Below are positions 10,801 through 23,800 of a stretch of DNA of 64,000 nt, one piece after another; position 1 is the stretch's first letter; the number at the start of each line of letters is the position of its first letter. Below the pieces are notes generated by a model that saw only the letters and a list, made by a program, of their open reading frames with translations, was not told the origin of the DNA and did not search any database. Source of the DNA: Macrostomum hystrix (taxonomy: Eukaryota; Platyhelminthes; Macrostomidae); NCBI GenBank assembly GCA_950097015.1, contig CATNEN010000039.1, forward strand, positions 7,270,501-7,334,500, in the 5' to 3' direction. A program made the translations under genes and the position numbers.

Positions 10801-13800
10801 TAGCTGATGCTTATGATAGCTGATGCTTATGATAGCTGATGTTTATGATAGCTGATGTTTATGACAGCTGATGCTTATGATAGCTGAAGCTTATGATAGC
10901 TGATGTTTATGATATAAGCTGAAGCTTATGATAGCTGATGCTTATGATAGCTGATGCTTATGATAGCTGAAGCTTATGATAGCTGATGCTTATGATAGCT
11001 GATGTTTATGATAGCTGATGCTTATGATAGCTGATGCTTATGATAGCTGAAGCTTATGATAGCTGATGCTTATGATAGCTGAAGCTTATGATAGCTGATG
11101 CTTATGATAGCTGATGCTTATGATAGCTGATGCTTATGATAGCTGATGCTTATGATAGCTGAAGCTTATGATAGCTGAAGCTTATGATAGCTGATGCTTA
11201 TGATAGCTCATGCTTATGATATAAGCTGAAGCTTATGATAGCTGAAGCTTATGATAGCTGAAGCTTATGATAGCTGAAGCTTATGATAGCTGATGCTTAT
11301 GATAGCTGAAGCTTATGATAGCTGAAGCTTATGATAGCTGATGCTTATGATAGCTGATGCTTATGATAGCTGATGCTTATGATAGCTGATGCTTATGATA
11401 GCTGAAGCTTATGATAGCTGATGCTTATGATAGCTGATGCTTATGATAGCTGATGCTTATGATAGCTGAAGCTTATGATAGCTGATGCTTATGATAGCTG
11501 AAGCTTATGATAGCTGATGCTTATGATAGCTGATGCTTATGATAGCTGATGCTTATGATAGCTGATGCTTATGATAGCTGATGCTTATGATAGCTGATGC
11601 TTATGATAGCTGATGCTTATGATAGCTGAAGCTTATGATAGCTGATGCTTATGATAGCTGATGCTTATGATAGCTCATGCTTATGATATAAGCTGAAGCT
11701 TATGATAGCTGAAGCTTATGATAGCTGAAGCTTATGATAGCTGAAGCTTATGATAGCTGATGCTTATGATAGCTGAAGCTTATGATAGCTGAAGCTTATG
11801 ATAGCTGATGCTTATGATAGCTGATGCTTATGATAGCTGATGCTTATGATAGCTGATGCTTATGATAGCTGAAGCTTATGATAGCTGATGCTTATGATAG
11901 CTGATGCTTATGATAGCTGATGCTTATGATAGCTGAAGCTTATGATAGCTGATGCTTATGATAGCTGAAGCTTATGATAGCTGATGCTTATGATAGCTGA
12001 TGCTTATGATAGCTGATGCTTATGATAGCTCATGCTTATGATAGCTGAAGCTTATGATAGCTGATGCTTATGATAGCTGATGCTTATGATATAAGCTGAA
12101 GCTTATGATAGCTGATGCTTATGATAGCTGAAGCTTATGATAGCTGATGCTTATGATAGCTGATGCTTATGATATAAGCTGAAGCTTATGATAGCTGATG
12201 CTTATGATAGCTGAAGCTTATGATAGCTGATGCTTATGATAGCTGATGCTTATGATAGCTGAAGCTTATGATAGCTGATGCTTATGATAGCTGAAGCTTA
12301 TGATAGCTGATGCTTATGATAGCTGATGCTTATGATAGCTGATGCTTATGATAGCTGATGCTTATGATAGCTCATGCTTATGATAGCTGAAGCTTATGAT
12401 AGCTGATGCTTATGATAGCTGATGCTTATGATATAAGCTGAAGCTTATGATAGCTGATGCTTATGATAGCTGAAGCTTATGATAGCTGATGCTTATGATA
12501 GCTGATGCTTATGATATAAGCTGAAGCTTATGATAGCTGATGCTTATGATAGCTGAAGCTTATGATAGCTGATGTTTATGATAGCTGATGCTTATGATAG
12601 CTGATGCTTATGATAGCTGATGCTTATGATAGCTGATGCTTATGATAGCTGAAGCTTATGATAGCTGATGCTTATGATAGCTGATGCTTATGATAGCTGA
12701 TGCTTATGATAGCTGATGTTTATGATAGCTGATGCTTATGATAGCTGATGCTTATGATAGCTGAAGCTTATGATAGCTGATGTTTATGATAGCTGATGCT
12801 TATGATAGCTGATGCTTATGATAGCTGATGCTTATGATAGCTGATGCTTATGATAGCTGAAGCTTATGATAGCTGATGCTTATGATAGCTGATGCTTATG
12901 ATAGCTGATGCTTATGATAGCTGATGCTTATGATAGCTGATGCTTATGATATAAGCTGATGCTTATGATAGCTGATGCTTATGATAGCTGAAGCTTATGA
13001 TAGCTGATGCTTATGATAGCTGATGCTTATGATAGCTGATGCTTATGATAGCTGAAGCTTATGATAGCTGATGCTTATGATAGCTGAAGCTTATGATAGC
13101 TGAAGCTTATGATAGCTGAAGCTTATGATAGCTGATGCTTATGATAGCTCATGCTTATGATATAAGCTGAAGCTTATGATAGCTGAAGCTTATGATAGCT
13201 GAAGCTTATGATAGCTGATGCTTATGATAGCTCATGCTTATGATATAAGCTGAAGCTTATGATAGCTGAAGCTTATGATAGCTGAAGCTTATGATAGCTG
13301 AAGCTTATGATAGCTGATGCTTATGATAGCTGAAGCTTATGATAGCTGAAGCTTATGATAGCTGATGCTTATGATAGCTGATGCTTATGATAGCTGATGC
13401 TTATGATAGCTGATGCTTATGATAGCTGAAGCTTATGATAGCTGATGCTTATGATAGCTGATGCTTATGATAGCTGATGCTTATGATAGCTGAAGCTTAT
13501 GATAGCTGATGCTTATGATAGCTGAAGCTTATGATAGCTGATGCTTATGATAGCTGATGCTTATGATAGCTGATGCTTATGATAGCTCATGCTTATGATA
13601 GCTCATGCTTATGATAGCTGAAGCTTATGATAGCTGATGCTTATGATAGCTGATGCTTATGATATAAGCTGAAGCTTATGATAGCTGATGCTTATGATAG
13701 CTGAAGCTTATGATAGCTGATGCTTATGATAGCTGATGCTTATGATATAAGCTGAAGCTTATGATAGCTGATGCTTATGATAGCTGAAGCTTATGATAGC

Positions 13801-15463
13801 TGATGCTTATGATAGCTGATGCTTATGATAGCTGAAGCTTATGATAGCTGATGCTTATGATAGCTGAAGCTTATGATAGCTGATGCTTATGATAGCTGAT
13901 GCTTATGATAGCTGATGCTTATGATAGCTGATGCTTATGATAGCTCATGCTTATGATAGCTGAAGCTTATGATAGCTGATGCTTATGATAGCTGATGCTT
14001 ATGATATAAGCTGAAGCTTATGATAGCTGATGCTTATGATAGCTGAAGCTTATGATAGCTGATGCTTATGATAGCTGATGCTTATGATATAAGCTGAAGC
14101 TTATGATAGCTGATGCTTATGATAGCTGAAGCTTATGATAGCTGATGTTTATGATAGCTGATGCTTATGATAGCTGATGCTTATGATAGCTGATGCTTAT
14201 GATAGCTGATGCTTATGATAGCTGAAGCTTATGATAGCTGATGCTTATGATAGCTGATGCTTATGATAGCTGATGCTTATGATAGCTGATGTTTATGATA
14301 GCTGATGCTTATGATAGCTGATGCTTATGATAGCTGAAGCTTATGATAGCTGATGTTTATGATAGCTGATGCTTATGATAGCTGATGCTTATGATAGCTG
14401 ATGCTTATGATAGCTGATGCTTATGATAGCTGAAGCTTATGATAGCTGATGCTTATGATAGCTGATGCTTATGATAGCTGATGCTTATGATAGCTGATGC
14501 TTATGATAGCTGATGCTTATGATATAAGCTGATGCTTATGATAGCTGATGCTTATGATAGCTGAAGCTTATGATAGCTGATGCTTATGATAGCTGATGCT
14601 TATGATAGCTGATGCTTATGATAGCTGAAGCTTATGATAGCTGATGCTTATGATAGCTGATGCTTATGATAGCTGATGCTTATGATAGCTGATGCTTATG
14701 ATAGCTGATGCTTATGATATAAGCTGATGCTTATGATAGCTGATGCTTATGATAGCTGAAGCTTATGATAGCTGATGCTTATGATAGCTGATGCTTATGA
14801 TAGCTGATGCTTATGATAGCTGAAGCTTATGATAGCTGATGCTTATGATAGCTGAAGCTTATGATAGCTGATGCTTATGATAGCTGATGCTTATGATAGC
14901 TGATGCTTATGACAGCTGAAGCTTATGATAGCTGATGCTTATGATAGCTGATGCTTATGATAGCTGATGCTTATGATATAAGCTGATGCTTATGATAGCT
15001 GATGCTTATGATAGCTGAAGCTTATGATAGCTGAAGCTTATGATAGCTGATGCTTATGATAGCTGATGCTTATGATAGCTGAAGCTTATGATAGCTGATG
15101 CTTATGATAGCTGATGCTTATGATAGCTGATGCTTATGATAGCTGAAGCTTATGATAGCTGATGCTTATGATAGCTGAAGCTTATGATAGCTGATGCTTA
15201 TGATAGCTGATGCTTATGATAGCTGATGCTTATGACAGCTGAAGCTTATGATAGCTGATGCTTATGATAGCTGATGCTTATGATAGCTGATGCTTATGAC
15301 AGCTGAAGCTTATGATAGCTGATGCTTATGATAGCTGAAGCTTATGATAGCTGAAGCTTATGATAGCTGATGCTTATGATAGCTGATGCTTATGATAGCT
15401 GAAGCTTATGATAGCTGATGCTTATGATAGCTGATGCTTATGATAGCTGAAGCTTATGATAGC
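7812..15463. repeat. 16-bp satellite array, ~7.65 kb
   Basis: Roughly 470-480 tandem copies of GATAGCTGATGCTTAT. Recurrent variants are GATAGCTGAAGCTTAT (with a HindIII site), GACAGCTGATGCTTAT (with a CAGCTG E-box), GATAGCTCATGC, GATGTTTAT and a 19-bp form GATATAAGCTGAAGCTTAT. All frames have stops. Higher-order structure is visible: 11.67-13.2 kb is repeated at 13.23-14.8 kb with an offset of 1557 bp, then 1573 bp. In the left half the GACAGCTG plus GATATAAG pair recurs about every 10-11 units. Confidence 0.97.
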
Positions 15464-16035
15464 GAGGCGAAGGAAGCGAGAAAAACGACGGGATTTTCTT
15501 TTACTCGTATAATACGAGCAATAAACGAAATATAACACAGTATTTTGCCATGAAAAATGGAATTTTTTTTCTGAGCATGTTTCTGTGTCTGATACGAAAC
15601 GAGTAACTAGCGAGGCAACAAGTGTCAGCCTTCAAATTTACGAGACCTACGAGACTGGCTCGTAAACCAGCCAGTTTCCATACACCCACACGCATGGGTA
15701 ATGAGTCTAAGAAGTCCATCTGAAGGACTGCAATTATCTGTGAATTTGCAGCTTTTAAACCTGGAAAGGCGAGACCTGAAAATTTATCTTCTTAAGGCAC
15801 ATAAGCTGGACTTAACGTGGGGCTTTTAAACTAACAACTAAAACTTTTTAATTCGGATTAAAAGGCCAGGCTCAAAAGCCCATTAATTGCTTTCCTGTAT
15901 TTTTTATCTAATGCGTTTCTGCTACATATGGTAAAAGTAAAAGGAAGGTCTAATTGTCCTCAGGTTGTCATATTACATTTTTGCCACCCGAAATGACAAC
16001 CGCATTTACGTTAAACGCAACACTCCCAAATATGT
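15464..16035. other. intergenic, nothing recognised
   Basis: The satellite stops at GATAGCGAGGCGAAGG. The sequence after it has a 72-codon minus-strand open frame without recognisable features. No gene is called. Confidence 0.4.
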
Positions 16036-16150
16036 CCTACGTCAGGGCAGTGTGTACACTTTCACCTTGCACCTTGGAGGTTGGCACTCAATGGCGTAAA
16101 TTGCATGACAAACCTCTAATATAAGACTCCTATTTGGCTGCGCCACAAAT
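16036..16150 (-). mobile_element. SINE family B fragment
   Basis: Contains the GTCAGGGCAGTGTGTACACT, CACCTTGGAGGTTGGC.CTCAA and GGCGTAAATTGCATGACAA blocks of family B in minus orientation, followed by GGCTGCGCCACAAATTAAA. The tRNA-like head is lost. Confidence 0.55.
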
Positions 16151-16499
16151 TAAAGCAAAACGCGTTATTTACTACTCAAACCGTATTAGCGTTTTATTGA
16201 AAAAATAGTAGAGTCAATAGAGCGAGTAATAATTGGACAGGTTCACAACAAATCGGCATGATGTGAGTTCGGATCGATAGTTCCTTGCTTTCCATCGTTG
16301 TCTGTCTGCGTCCTTATCAGAGAGTGCACCAACTCCATATTGCGAGCATCAAAGTGCAGTAGCTCGTAGTGTCAGCAGGAAAATGTTGTATGCCGTGAGG
16401 CCATTCCACTGGGAATTGGACGGCTACAAAGAGAGTGATAAATTTAGAGTAGGATAAATTAATGATTTTGTCGATTCTTTCGTATGTTTCTAGGTTAAC

Positions 16500-17130
16500 A
16501 AAGTTTGTGTCATGGCCTTTCTATTATTGGTGAAGAAGAAGGCTCTCGACCGCAGAGGAAACCCAGAGACAGCCGATCGAATCGAATCGATCAGGTGGAC
16601 GCTCGTGGTCGTACTCGAGCTTCTCGGACCAGGTGTCTACCTGCAGTGGGTGCCGCCTGCCGCCGCCGACGACGAGAGACCTCACTCTCATCGGGTAACT
16701 TGTCGGGCTACCCGGACCTGCGAGCCTTCCAGGCCGCCATCGGCTCCAAACGTTGCGCCCGCTTGCCGTTTCTGTGTCGAGGGCGAGAAGATTGCCTCCC
16801 ACCTGGCCCGGAGCCCGCGGTGGTTTTCGTGAGCTTCCATGCAGTGCTAGACTTCTTCTAGAAGGCGGTCGTCCTCTGATGGCTGGTGCCTTTAGCGTAG
16901 CTGGTCGGTGTGGCAACGAGCGTCGGCCTGGTGGCCAGCACGAGAAAGACCATTGGGCTCTGCATGACTGAGATCGAGACCGCAAATTTCCGACGATGCA
17001 CTGACTGGCAATGGAGCTTTCTCGCTGTCAGCAGTTTGTCTGAGGCGACGCTGCAGGCTTTTGGCCATCCTGCAGTCCTAGGCCCTGTCCTAGGGCGACG
17101 CTGCTCCATACGGTGGTCGAGTTGGTCTTG
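16500..17130. other. GC-rich island with overlapping open frames, unassigned
   Basis: This stretch is clearly richer in G+C than its flanks and has open frames of 72-153 codons on both strands. None shows a recognisable domain, start context or splice-consistent extension. It could be a decayed coding exon or transposon remnant. The remainder (16151-16499 and 17131-17872) has no supported feature except the TATA-like motif before 17873. Confidence 0.3.
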
Positions 17131-17858
17131 ATTTTCAGAGCTGAGTTCGATCAGCGACGAACGCGTCACTAACCGAACGGGTACTTTATAGCGGGCTGCC
17201 TTGACAACTGGTCATCAACTTCAGCTTTTAGGCCATCATCCTCTCTGTCACCTTCTAACAGCAGCCGTTGCTGTGGATGCTGATGTGTTTCGTCCGACGT
17301 CACACAAAACAGTTAATTTTGTGCGAGACAAACCGATCGCGAAATTCTCATTGACTGTGTAGTCAGCCTAAAAAGCGATGAAAAAATCCGCCTGATTCCA
17401 TTAAGCAGTCTCTACGCATTCCCTTGAGAGTCGTGAGCTGTGATCGCGGTGGTGGAATCAAATGAATAGAATCAGCGCGTAAAAGTATGCGCAGTTATAA
17501 CAGGCTCAGACGCAGGGCTCACTAATGCACTTCGCCGTGCGATTAGCATCGGTAATGCATGGTGCATGGCCTCTACGGACCGCCCGACTGAAATCAACGA
17601 GTTTAGATCCAGCTTCAATTATCAATGAGACTGGAATATACTGACTAAGATTATGAAGAAAATGGTGAACGAAAAAAAGCCTTGTGCGAAGTAAAGACTG
17701 CTCAGTAAGGAGTCCCAGCCAATCAGAAGGCTCGCAGCAATCAATCCCTGTCTGTATTTATAGCGGTCACATAACAGGGTCAATTACAAATCACAAAAGC
17801 AGATTAAAAAACTGGGATATAAGGACAAAAAGTGCAGCAACCTAAAACCTCCGAAAGT

Positions 17859-17865
17859 TATATAA
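17859..17865 (+). promoter_or_regulatory. TATA-like motif before the DEG/ENaC start codon
   Basis: TATATAA lies only 7 bases before the ATG at 17873, too close for a normal TATA box feeding that start. Either it is fortuitous, or the leader is added by trans-splicing at the nearby AAGCAG. Not resolvable from sequence. Confidence 0.25.
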
Positions 17866-17872
17866 GCAGAGG

Positions 17873-20800
17873 ATGAAGCACGTCAGACCGCAGACGGGCC
17901 AGCAGCCAACAGCTCCGAGCCAGTCTCTGAAGCAATTCTGCCAGTACACAACGGCACACGGCTTGGGCCGGTTTCAGTCGCAGAGCAGCCTCTACGGTCG
18001 ACTCATCTGGCTGACCTTTCTCATTGGGACTTACAGCGGATTCGCGTATCACATGTACACGCTGTTCGATCGGTTCTTTAGCCTGCCACTGCTCACAAGC
18101 TTTACTACTACGCTGGCTTATCGATTTCCAGACGTTTACCTGTGTCCGAACGATGCTCTGTCAATCAGTAAGCTCACTGACCAGTCCCAAGCTGTAGAGT
18201 TGAACTCGCTGCTGAACTGCGACACCAAGTGCAAACTGGACTTCTTGGCCTTCGATATCATTGGGGCCAAGCCCAATCCGCTGACCAGACCACCGAGGCT
18301 CAATCAGCCGGCTTTGGCTCTGTCCGACACGCTGGCCGCCGTTGAGACCGGACTCACGCACGAGTTTCGCTTCATCATGCAGCGAGGTGAGACAGCTAGG
18401 CTTGGTTGAGTTTTTGCGATGTCCACGATTGTCCACGACAGCGACATGAGTGCGATTGCACATCATTTGGTGTTTGTAGGACCACAGTCAGCGAAGAGGC
18501 AATTCTGCCTATTTCGCCGACACCTGACGCAGGTATCAGGCATACACTAACACAGGGATGTGTACACCTGGCTTTCTCATCGTCGGGCAGTGCACACCTT
18601 CACTGTGCCTTGAAGGTTGGCCCTTATGCGAGACAATCGCCAAACCTTCACTCTGCTGCTGTCCCCCCAAATGAATGTGGCCTCGCCGCGGATTGGAACT
18701 CAGGGACCTTGGAACCTTATGCATACAAACTGTTTTTAAATAGTCATGCTTATGCTCTCGTTTAGACCAAATGGTTTTATTGTCTAATAGCATTAAGTCA
18801 TGGCCTCCAGCGTGGTACGTAAGCTGGGTGTTCAAACAAAGTGAGATTTCTTATTGTGCAACGCTTCAAGAACCATAGCACAGCTAGTCATTTTAGAGCT
18901 TGAGTAGCCTTGGCGATCAATACAGCTTTATACTAGTACTCAATCGACCAGCTCTTAGCACACTGATCGCAGATAATCATAAATATGCTCTAAGCCTGAG
19001 CATTTTAGCCGGTGTTTCCTGCTCAACAGATCAACACTCCGATCAACGGAGCATTTTATTGAGATTAAAAGAACGCATCGGGTGCGAGGAACAGACCCCT
19101 TCAGAGACTTCAGCTAGCTCATATAGACTCTCGTGTTTGTCAGCACAACGAAGGAGATTCTTACGGGGTCCTCAACTGCTTTCTAGATTCTATAAGTTGC
19201 ACAGATAGAAGGCCGATAAATTGAAGCGAACAATTGAAGGGAATTTAAAGCTTGAGTTACTGAGTAGTTTCCAAAGTACACTTGCCTTTCTCAGTGAAAA
19301 AACTCTTAAAATTAGAACGACCCGGGGCAGTGTTTCAAATACCCTAATCTTTATTTTTTCTTTATCTCTCAAAATATTTAAAATCTCCCAAAATCTCCCA
19401 AAATCCAGAGCACAGGCAAAACTTGCTCCGCTGTATAAGATGAAACAGCTTTCAGAATCACAAAACATCGGCATCGTCGAGATATTCAACGATTCTAGTG
19501 TAGACCAGTGCAGACTCACCATAGAGTTTATACAGACCAATGTTTGTTGTCCTTGTTACCAGGTCTCTGACAAGTATGACTGATGATCTCGACGATGCTA
19601 ACTCGGGCGGCTTGGAAAATTAGTTCATTGTAAAGAGCGGAAAATTTTGATACAGACGGTGGACTTTTAGGTAAATCGGTCATTCGGTTAGGGAGCAATC
19701 GTGAAGTAGTCAGCGGGTATTTGAAATACCTCCGTAGTCTTTCCCCAGGGGGGAAATATCCTGCTCTTTCTGCTGTTAATAATAAATAAAGTAGAATAGA
19801 AATTACATGACAGCCGATGCAGGCCAGATATGCAGACAAGTGGCTTCCAAAGACTGCATACAGCTGTTCAGTCCGTGGACTGTTTTTACAGAATTAATAA
19901 CACACATTTTCTCCCTTTAGCTGAGAACGCTTTGGTGTCCGTTAGACCAGTGGCTGCTGTGATGCCAGCATTTTCGGGTATTACTGCTCTGTTCAGCTTC
20001 GATTTCATTGCAAGTCGTCGGCCCCCACCCTGAGTGCAGTGTGAACTGAGGATTCAACTCGCCACAGTTTCTCATCTTAGGGTTTACAGACCGAGAAAAG
20101 GACAAAAATTTTGAAAAAAAACATTTCAGTGGCGTCGTATGAAATTAGCATTTTTTAGGACATTCGTTGGTGCAGTCCCTTGTGTCTGTGCGGTTGTTAA
20201 TTCTGGACTACAGAAATGCCTGCAGTCTACGACTGGAGTGGTCAGCTGGATATGTTATGTTTGCGCTCGTATTAATTCTGATGATCATTATTCCGCCTAC
20301 TCATGCCGCTGATCCCAAAGTCTAGAAGCACTTTTATTAATTAAGGATAATTTAATTCGTTGCAATTTGCATAGCTAACCATTGTGAGTACAGAAGTGTG
20401 GCTTTTGTTCCCCAGAGTGGTCCCTAATTATCTTGGCATTGTTCTCAACCTGAAATTTTCTAGACCGTTGACTCATTCCACAGTGACTCGTCTAGTTAGA
20501 GTGCCGCTAGCAAATCTGCATGCAATGCTCCCTCAAACTCCTCCTCCAAGCTGCATCGAAGTCAAACCGTCTGGAGTGCCGCTACACAGCCAGTGGCGAG
20601 GAGTATGGCGGGCAGACCAGCAGAGCCGCCATCTACTCGGTCAGCACACTCTACCAATCACTTCAGCCCGCCGAGTTGGACAATCGATCAGCGTCGAGCA
20701 TCGCAGTGCCGCTCCTGACCAGTGCGAGCTGTCTGGCCTGGAACGAGGCTGCCAGAAGGTTGGGCAGAATCGAGGGCCGATTCAGTACTAATGCTGGACA

Positions 20801-23800
20801 TCTGGCGAAACTTATTCTCGCTGCGAATTTCTCGGACGAGGAGACTCGGTGCCGGCATCCACGAGGACTGCCTCTGACGACCGTTCAAGACCTGGGACTC
20901 GCGACTTGTGAGTAGAAGTGAAAATTACACTTCGCTTTTTTCACTTTTTAGGTTGCTGCCAATTGATAATGTAGCATAATTATGAAAGTAGCTTTAAAAT
21001 TAAAATACTAAATAGCTCCCAAGCTGAATGACCGATTTCGTGAAATTACACGATCTGAATCAAATTTTCCGCCCTTTACAGTTTCCGCCCGCAACAATAG
21101 TCAACAATGATGGCCTCTACATGACGAAATTTTGTGAGCAGAGAAACTGCCTTTATTGGTGGTTTCTGCCACCAGACACCCCGACGAGAATCGTTGAATA
21201 TCTCGACGATGCAAATGTTTTGTGATTCTGGAAGTCTTTTCATCTGATAGAGCAAAAAAATTTAGCCCAGGCTCTTGGTTTTCATGACGAGTGGCTAAAT
21301 ATTTTGGGACATACAGAAACAAGGAAAATGTGGCTGTTTTAAAATACTGCTCGTGTTTTTTCTACTGTTAATAGTCTCTAAAATTAGAAGTTTTTTCATT
21401 GTTCCGAAAATTAAATTTTTCGGAATCGAAAACAAAACAAGTGAAAAAAACGAAGGAAAAGAATGAAATAGACTTCAAATTAAGAAATGGATCTGGTTTT
21501 CAACTTCTATTTGGCACCTAAAATGGTCTACATCTACAATAATCTAAACGAGAATATACGAGCCGCCGTACGTGGATATAGAATCGCGTCTAGAAGCGCA
21601 TAAGTAGACATAAAAATGGTGTCGAGATATTAGTTCGACAGCTCGCCTATTTAATCTGGAACATGAGGCGTTTAATTGCAGATCAAATTTAGTTGAGGCA
21701 AAATAAGCCGAATCGCTTCGTTACATGTCTTATGGATTTAGGTATCTTGTGAAACAAGTCATTATCTTCCTTTTCCTTAATGTCTTCCTTTCTTGGGCTC
21801 TAGGGCGAATAGCTTTGACCAGTAAAATCTGCGATATCTCCCGAGCCTTGGCTCATGGATGAGGAAGTCACGTCAAACTTCGTCACGGTGAAGATTTCGA
21901 TGAGTTTTTTTCACAAAAAACTTATTTGACTAATGTCGCTATCCAAGTAGTCAGTTCTTGAGTTATTTATGCAATCAGTTAATGACACAAAAATGTAGCA
22001 GTGCACTTCCAGAACTAATTGGCAAATGGATCTATAGAGTCGTATTAGTAAACCTATTTTTGATTACATGGAAAGGGTTGTCTATATTTAGAACCACTTT
22101 GCAATCAAATCAATCGATCGCTTACCGATATCGATTTGCTGCTGATTTTCCTGAGTACATAATATCCCAATTATGCAGTCCCAACATCGAAATTTAGTCC
22201 CAAAAAGTCCCGATTTTTCAGCAGCGAATGGGCACTAGCACATCACTTGGCGACAATACCATACTGTCCATTCCTGACCGCACATGCTCAGGCGCACTGG
22301 ATGTAGGCACATACTGCCCTGACTCTCTCGTTACCAGGCTGCAGTGTACACCCTCACCCTTGAGCTAGACGCAGTAACCGCTCTGACACTTAAAAAAGTA
22401 AAAAAACTTTTGCCCTCGATTTCGACTTTCACTCGAACAGACCCGATGCGAAAGTTGATCGGCTGTTTTCAACGCAGCTACGTCCTCGACCGCCTTAGTC
22501 AAACTGTTGAATGCTTCGGTCAGCAAGCTCGCTTTCTGACTGCCGAGTCGTGCCAGGAGTGCTGCTACACTCGAAACTTCACCCACATGGTGCTGGTTCA
22601 GAGCAGCTGCCTCTGCGGCTTCGCGACTGCGGGCCAGAGTGACGCAACTGTTCAGGATGATGTCAGCGATCAGGCTCTGTTCAGGCCGATGCAGAAATCC
22701 GAGCCAGAACTTTGCTGGGACGTTCGAACTGAAAACTCCACTAGCCTGTACCGAATTCGCGAATCAGGTCAGAGTTCATTTAGAGATGAAAGTGACATGC
22801 CCTGAGCAGCCATCATCAATCATTAATTTATGAGCAGAGCGCGACCGATGCCGAATTGCCAGCAGGAAATTGGGACTCTGTCAATTGCGACCCCCGCACG
22901 AACTATGGCCGCACTGAGTGTACCTGTAAAATAACAGATTCGATAACTGATAGTAGAATAGATAAAGTGCTTTTGATAGTGAGAAGTACACAGACGTTTA
23001 TTTCTTAGCGATCAATTCCTTTGAATGAAGCTACTTCAAGTAATTACTTGAAGTAATCGCCTTTCCGAGGGGGTTGTAGCCTAGTGGTTATCACGTCAAA
23101 CTCGGACTTCAAGGTCGGGGATTCGATTCCTATCATTACTGGAACAATTCCCGTCGTTTAGCAAGACACTTGCCTTACCTACTCCAGTCTATGGACTGGA
23201 AATTCGTACGCAACCTTCGGATGTACCGTGCATTAGCTGCGACTCTTTTTCCCGAAAAATGAGGCTGACTATCGCTACTCAATTATTTCCAAGTTGAACG
23301 ACGCAGATAGGTAAACTGAGTCCAGTAGCTTCTCACGAGCATTGATACTTTTATGAAGGCATTCGCTTCACTTACTCTGTGCAGTCGAATGGTTCAGGCC
23401 GCTGTTTCACGTGTTACTCGACCTCCACTGAATCTCCCACAGCTTGGAAGCCGGTGTTTGTGCCATTCCGTCCAGAAGCCGTGAGCTTTTTCGATGGGCC
23501 CTACTGCTTCTACGACAGCGGAGATGGGCAGATTTCGGCAGCCTTCTGCAACATACCTTACTGCGGTGAGTGGGTGTGTGTGGCAGCAACATGCCTTACT
23601 GCGGTGAGTGGGTGTGTGTGGCAGCAACATGCCTTACTGCGGTGAGTGGGTGTGTGTGGCAGCAACATACCTTACTGCGGTGTGTGGGTGTGTGTGGTAG
23701 CTGTGTACCTGTGAATAGTATCGGTGTTAGTGTGTGTTCAGGAGTCAGCGAAATGGGCAGAATTGCCTCCTCGCTGGGTCTAGTTTCACCACATGATGTG

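Noticed and set aside
7812..15463. CRISPR-like array
   Set aside because: The units are contiguous without unique spacers and the genome is eukaryotic. It is a satellite.
16505..16985. Protein-coding gene in the GC-rich island
   Set aside because: Overlapping open frames on both strands without a recognisable domain or splice-consistent extension. Kept only as an unassigned island.
19221..19583. 120-codon open frame in DEG/ENaC intron 1
   Set aside because: No domain, and it overlaps a dispersed repeat present in inverted form at ~21.2 kb.
23060..23140. tRNA gene
   Set aside because: A and B boxes are present but the acceptor stem does not pair, and the same head is followed by a conserved SINE body at several places.
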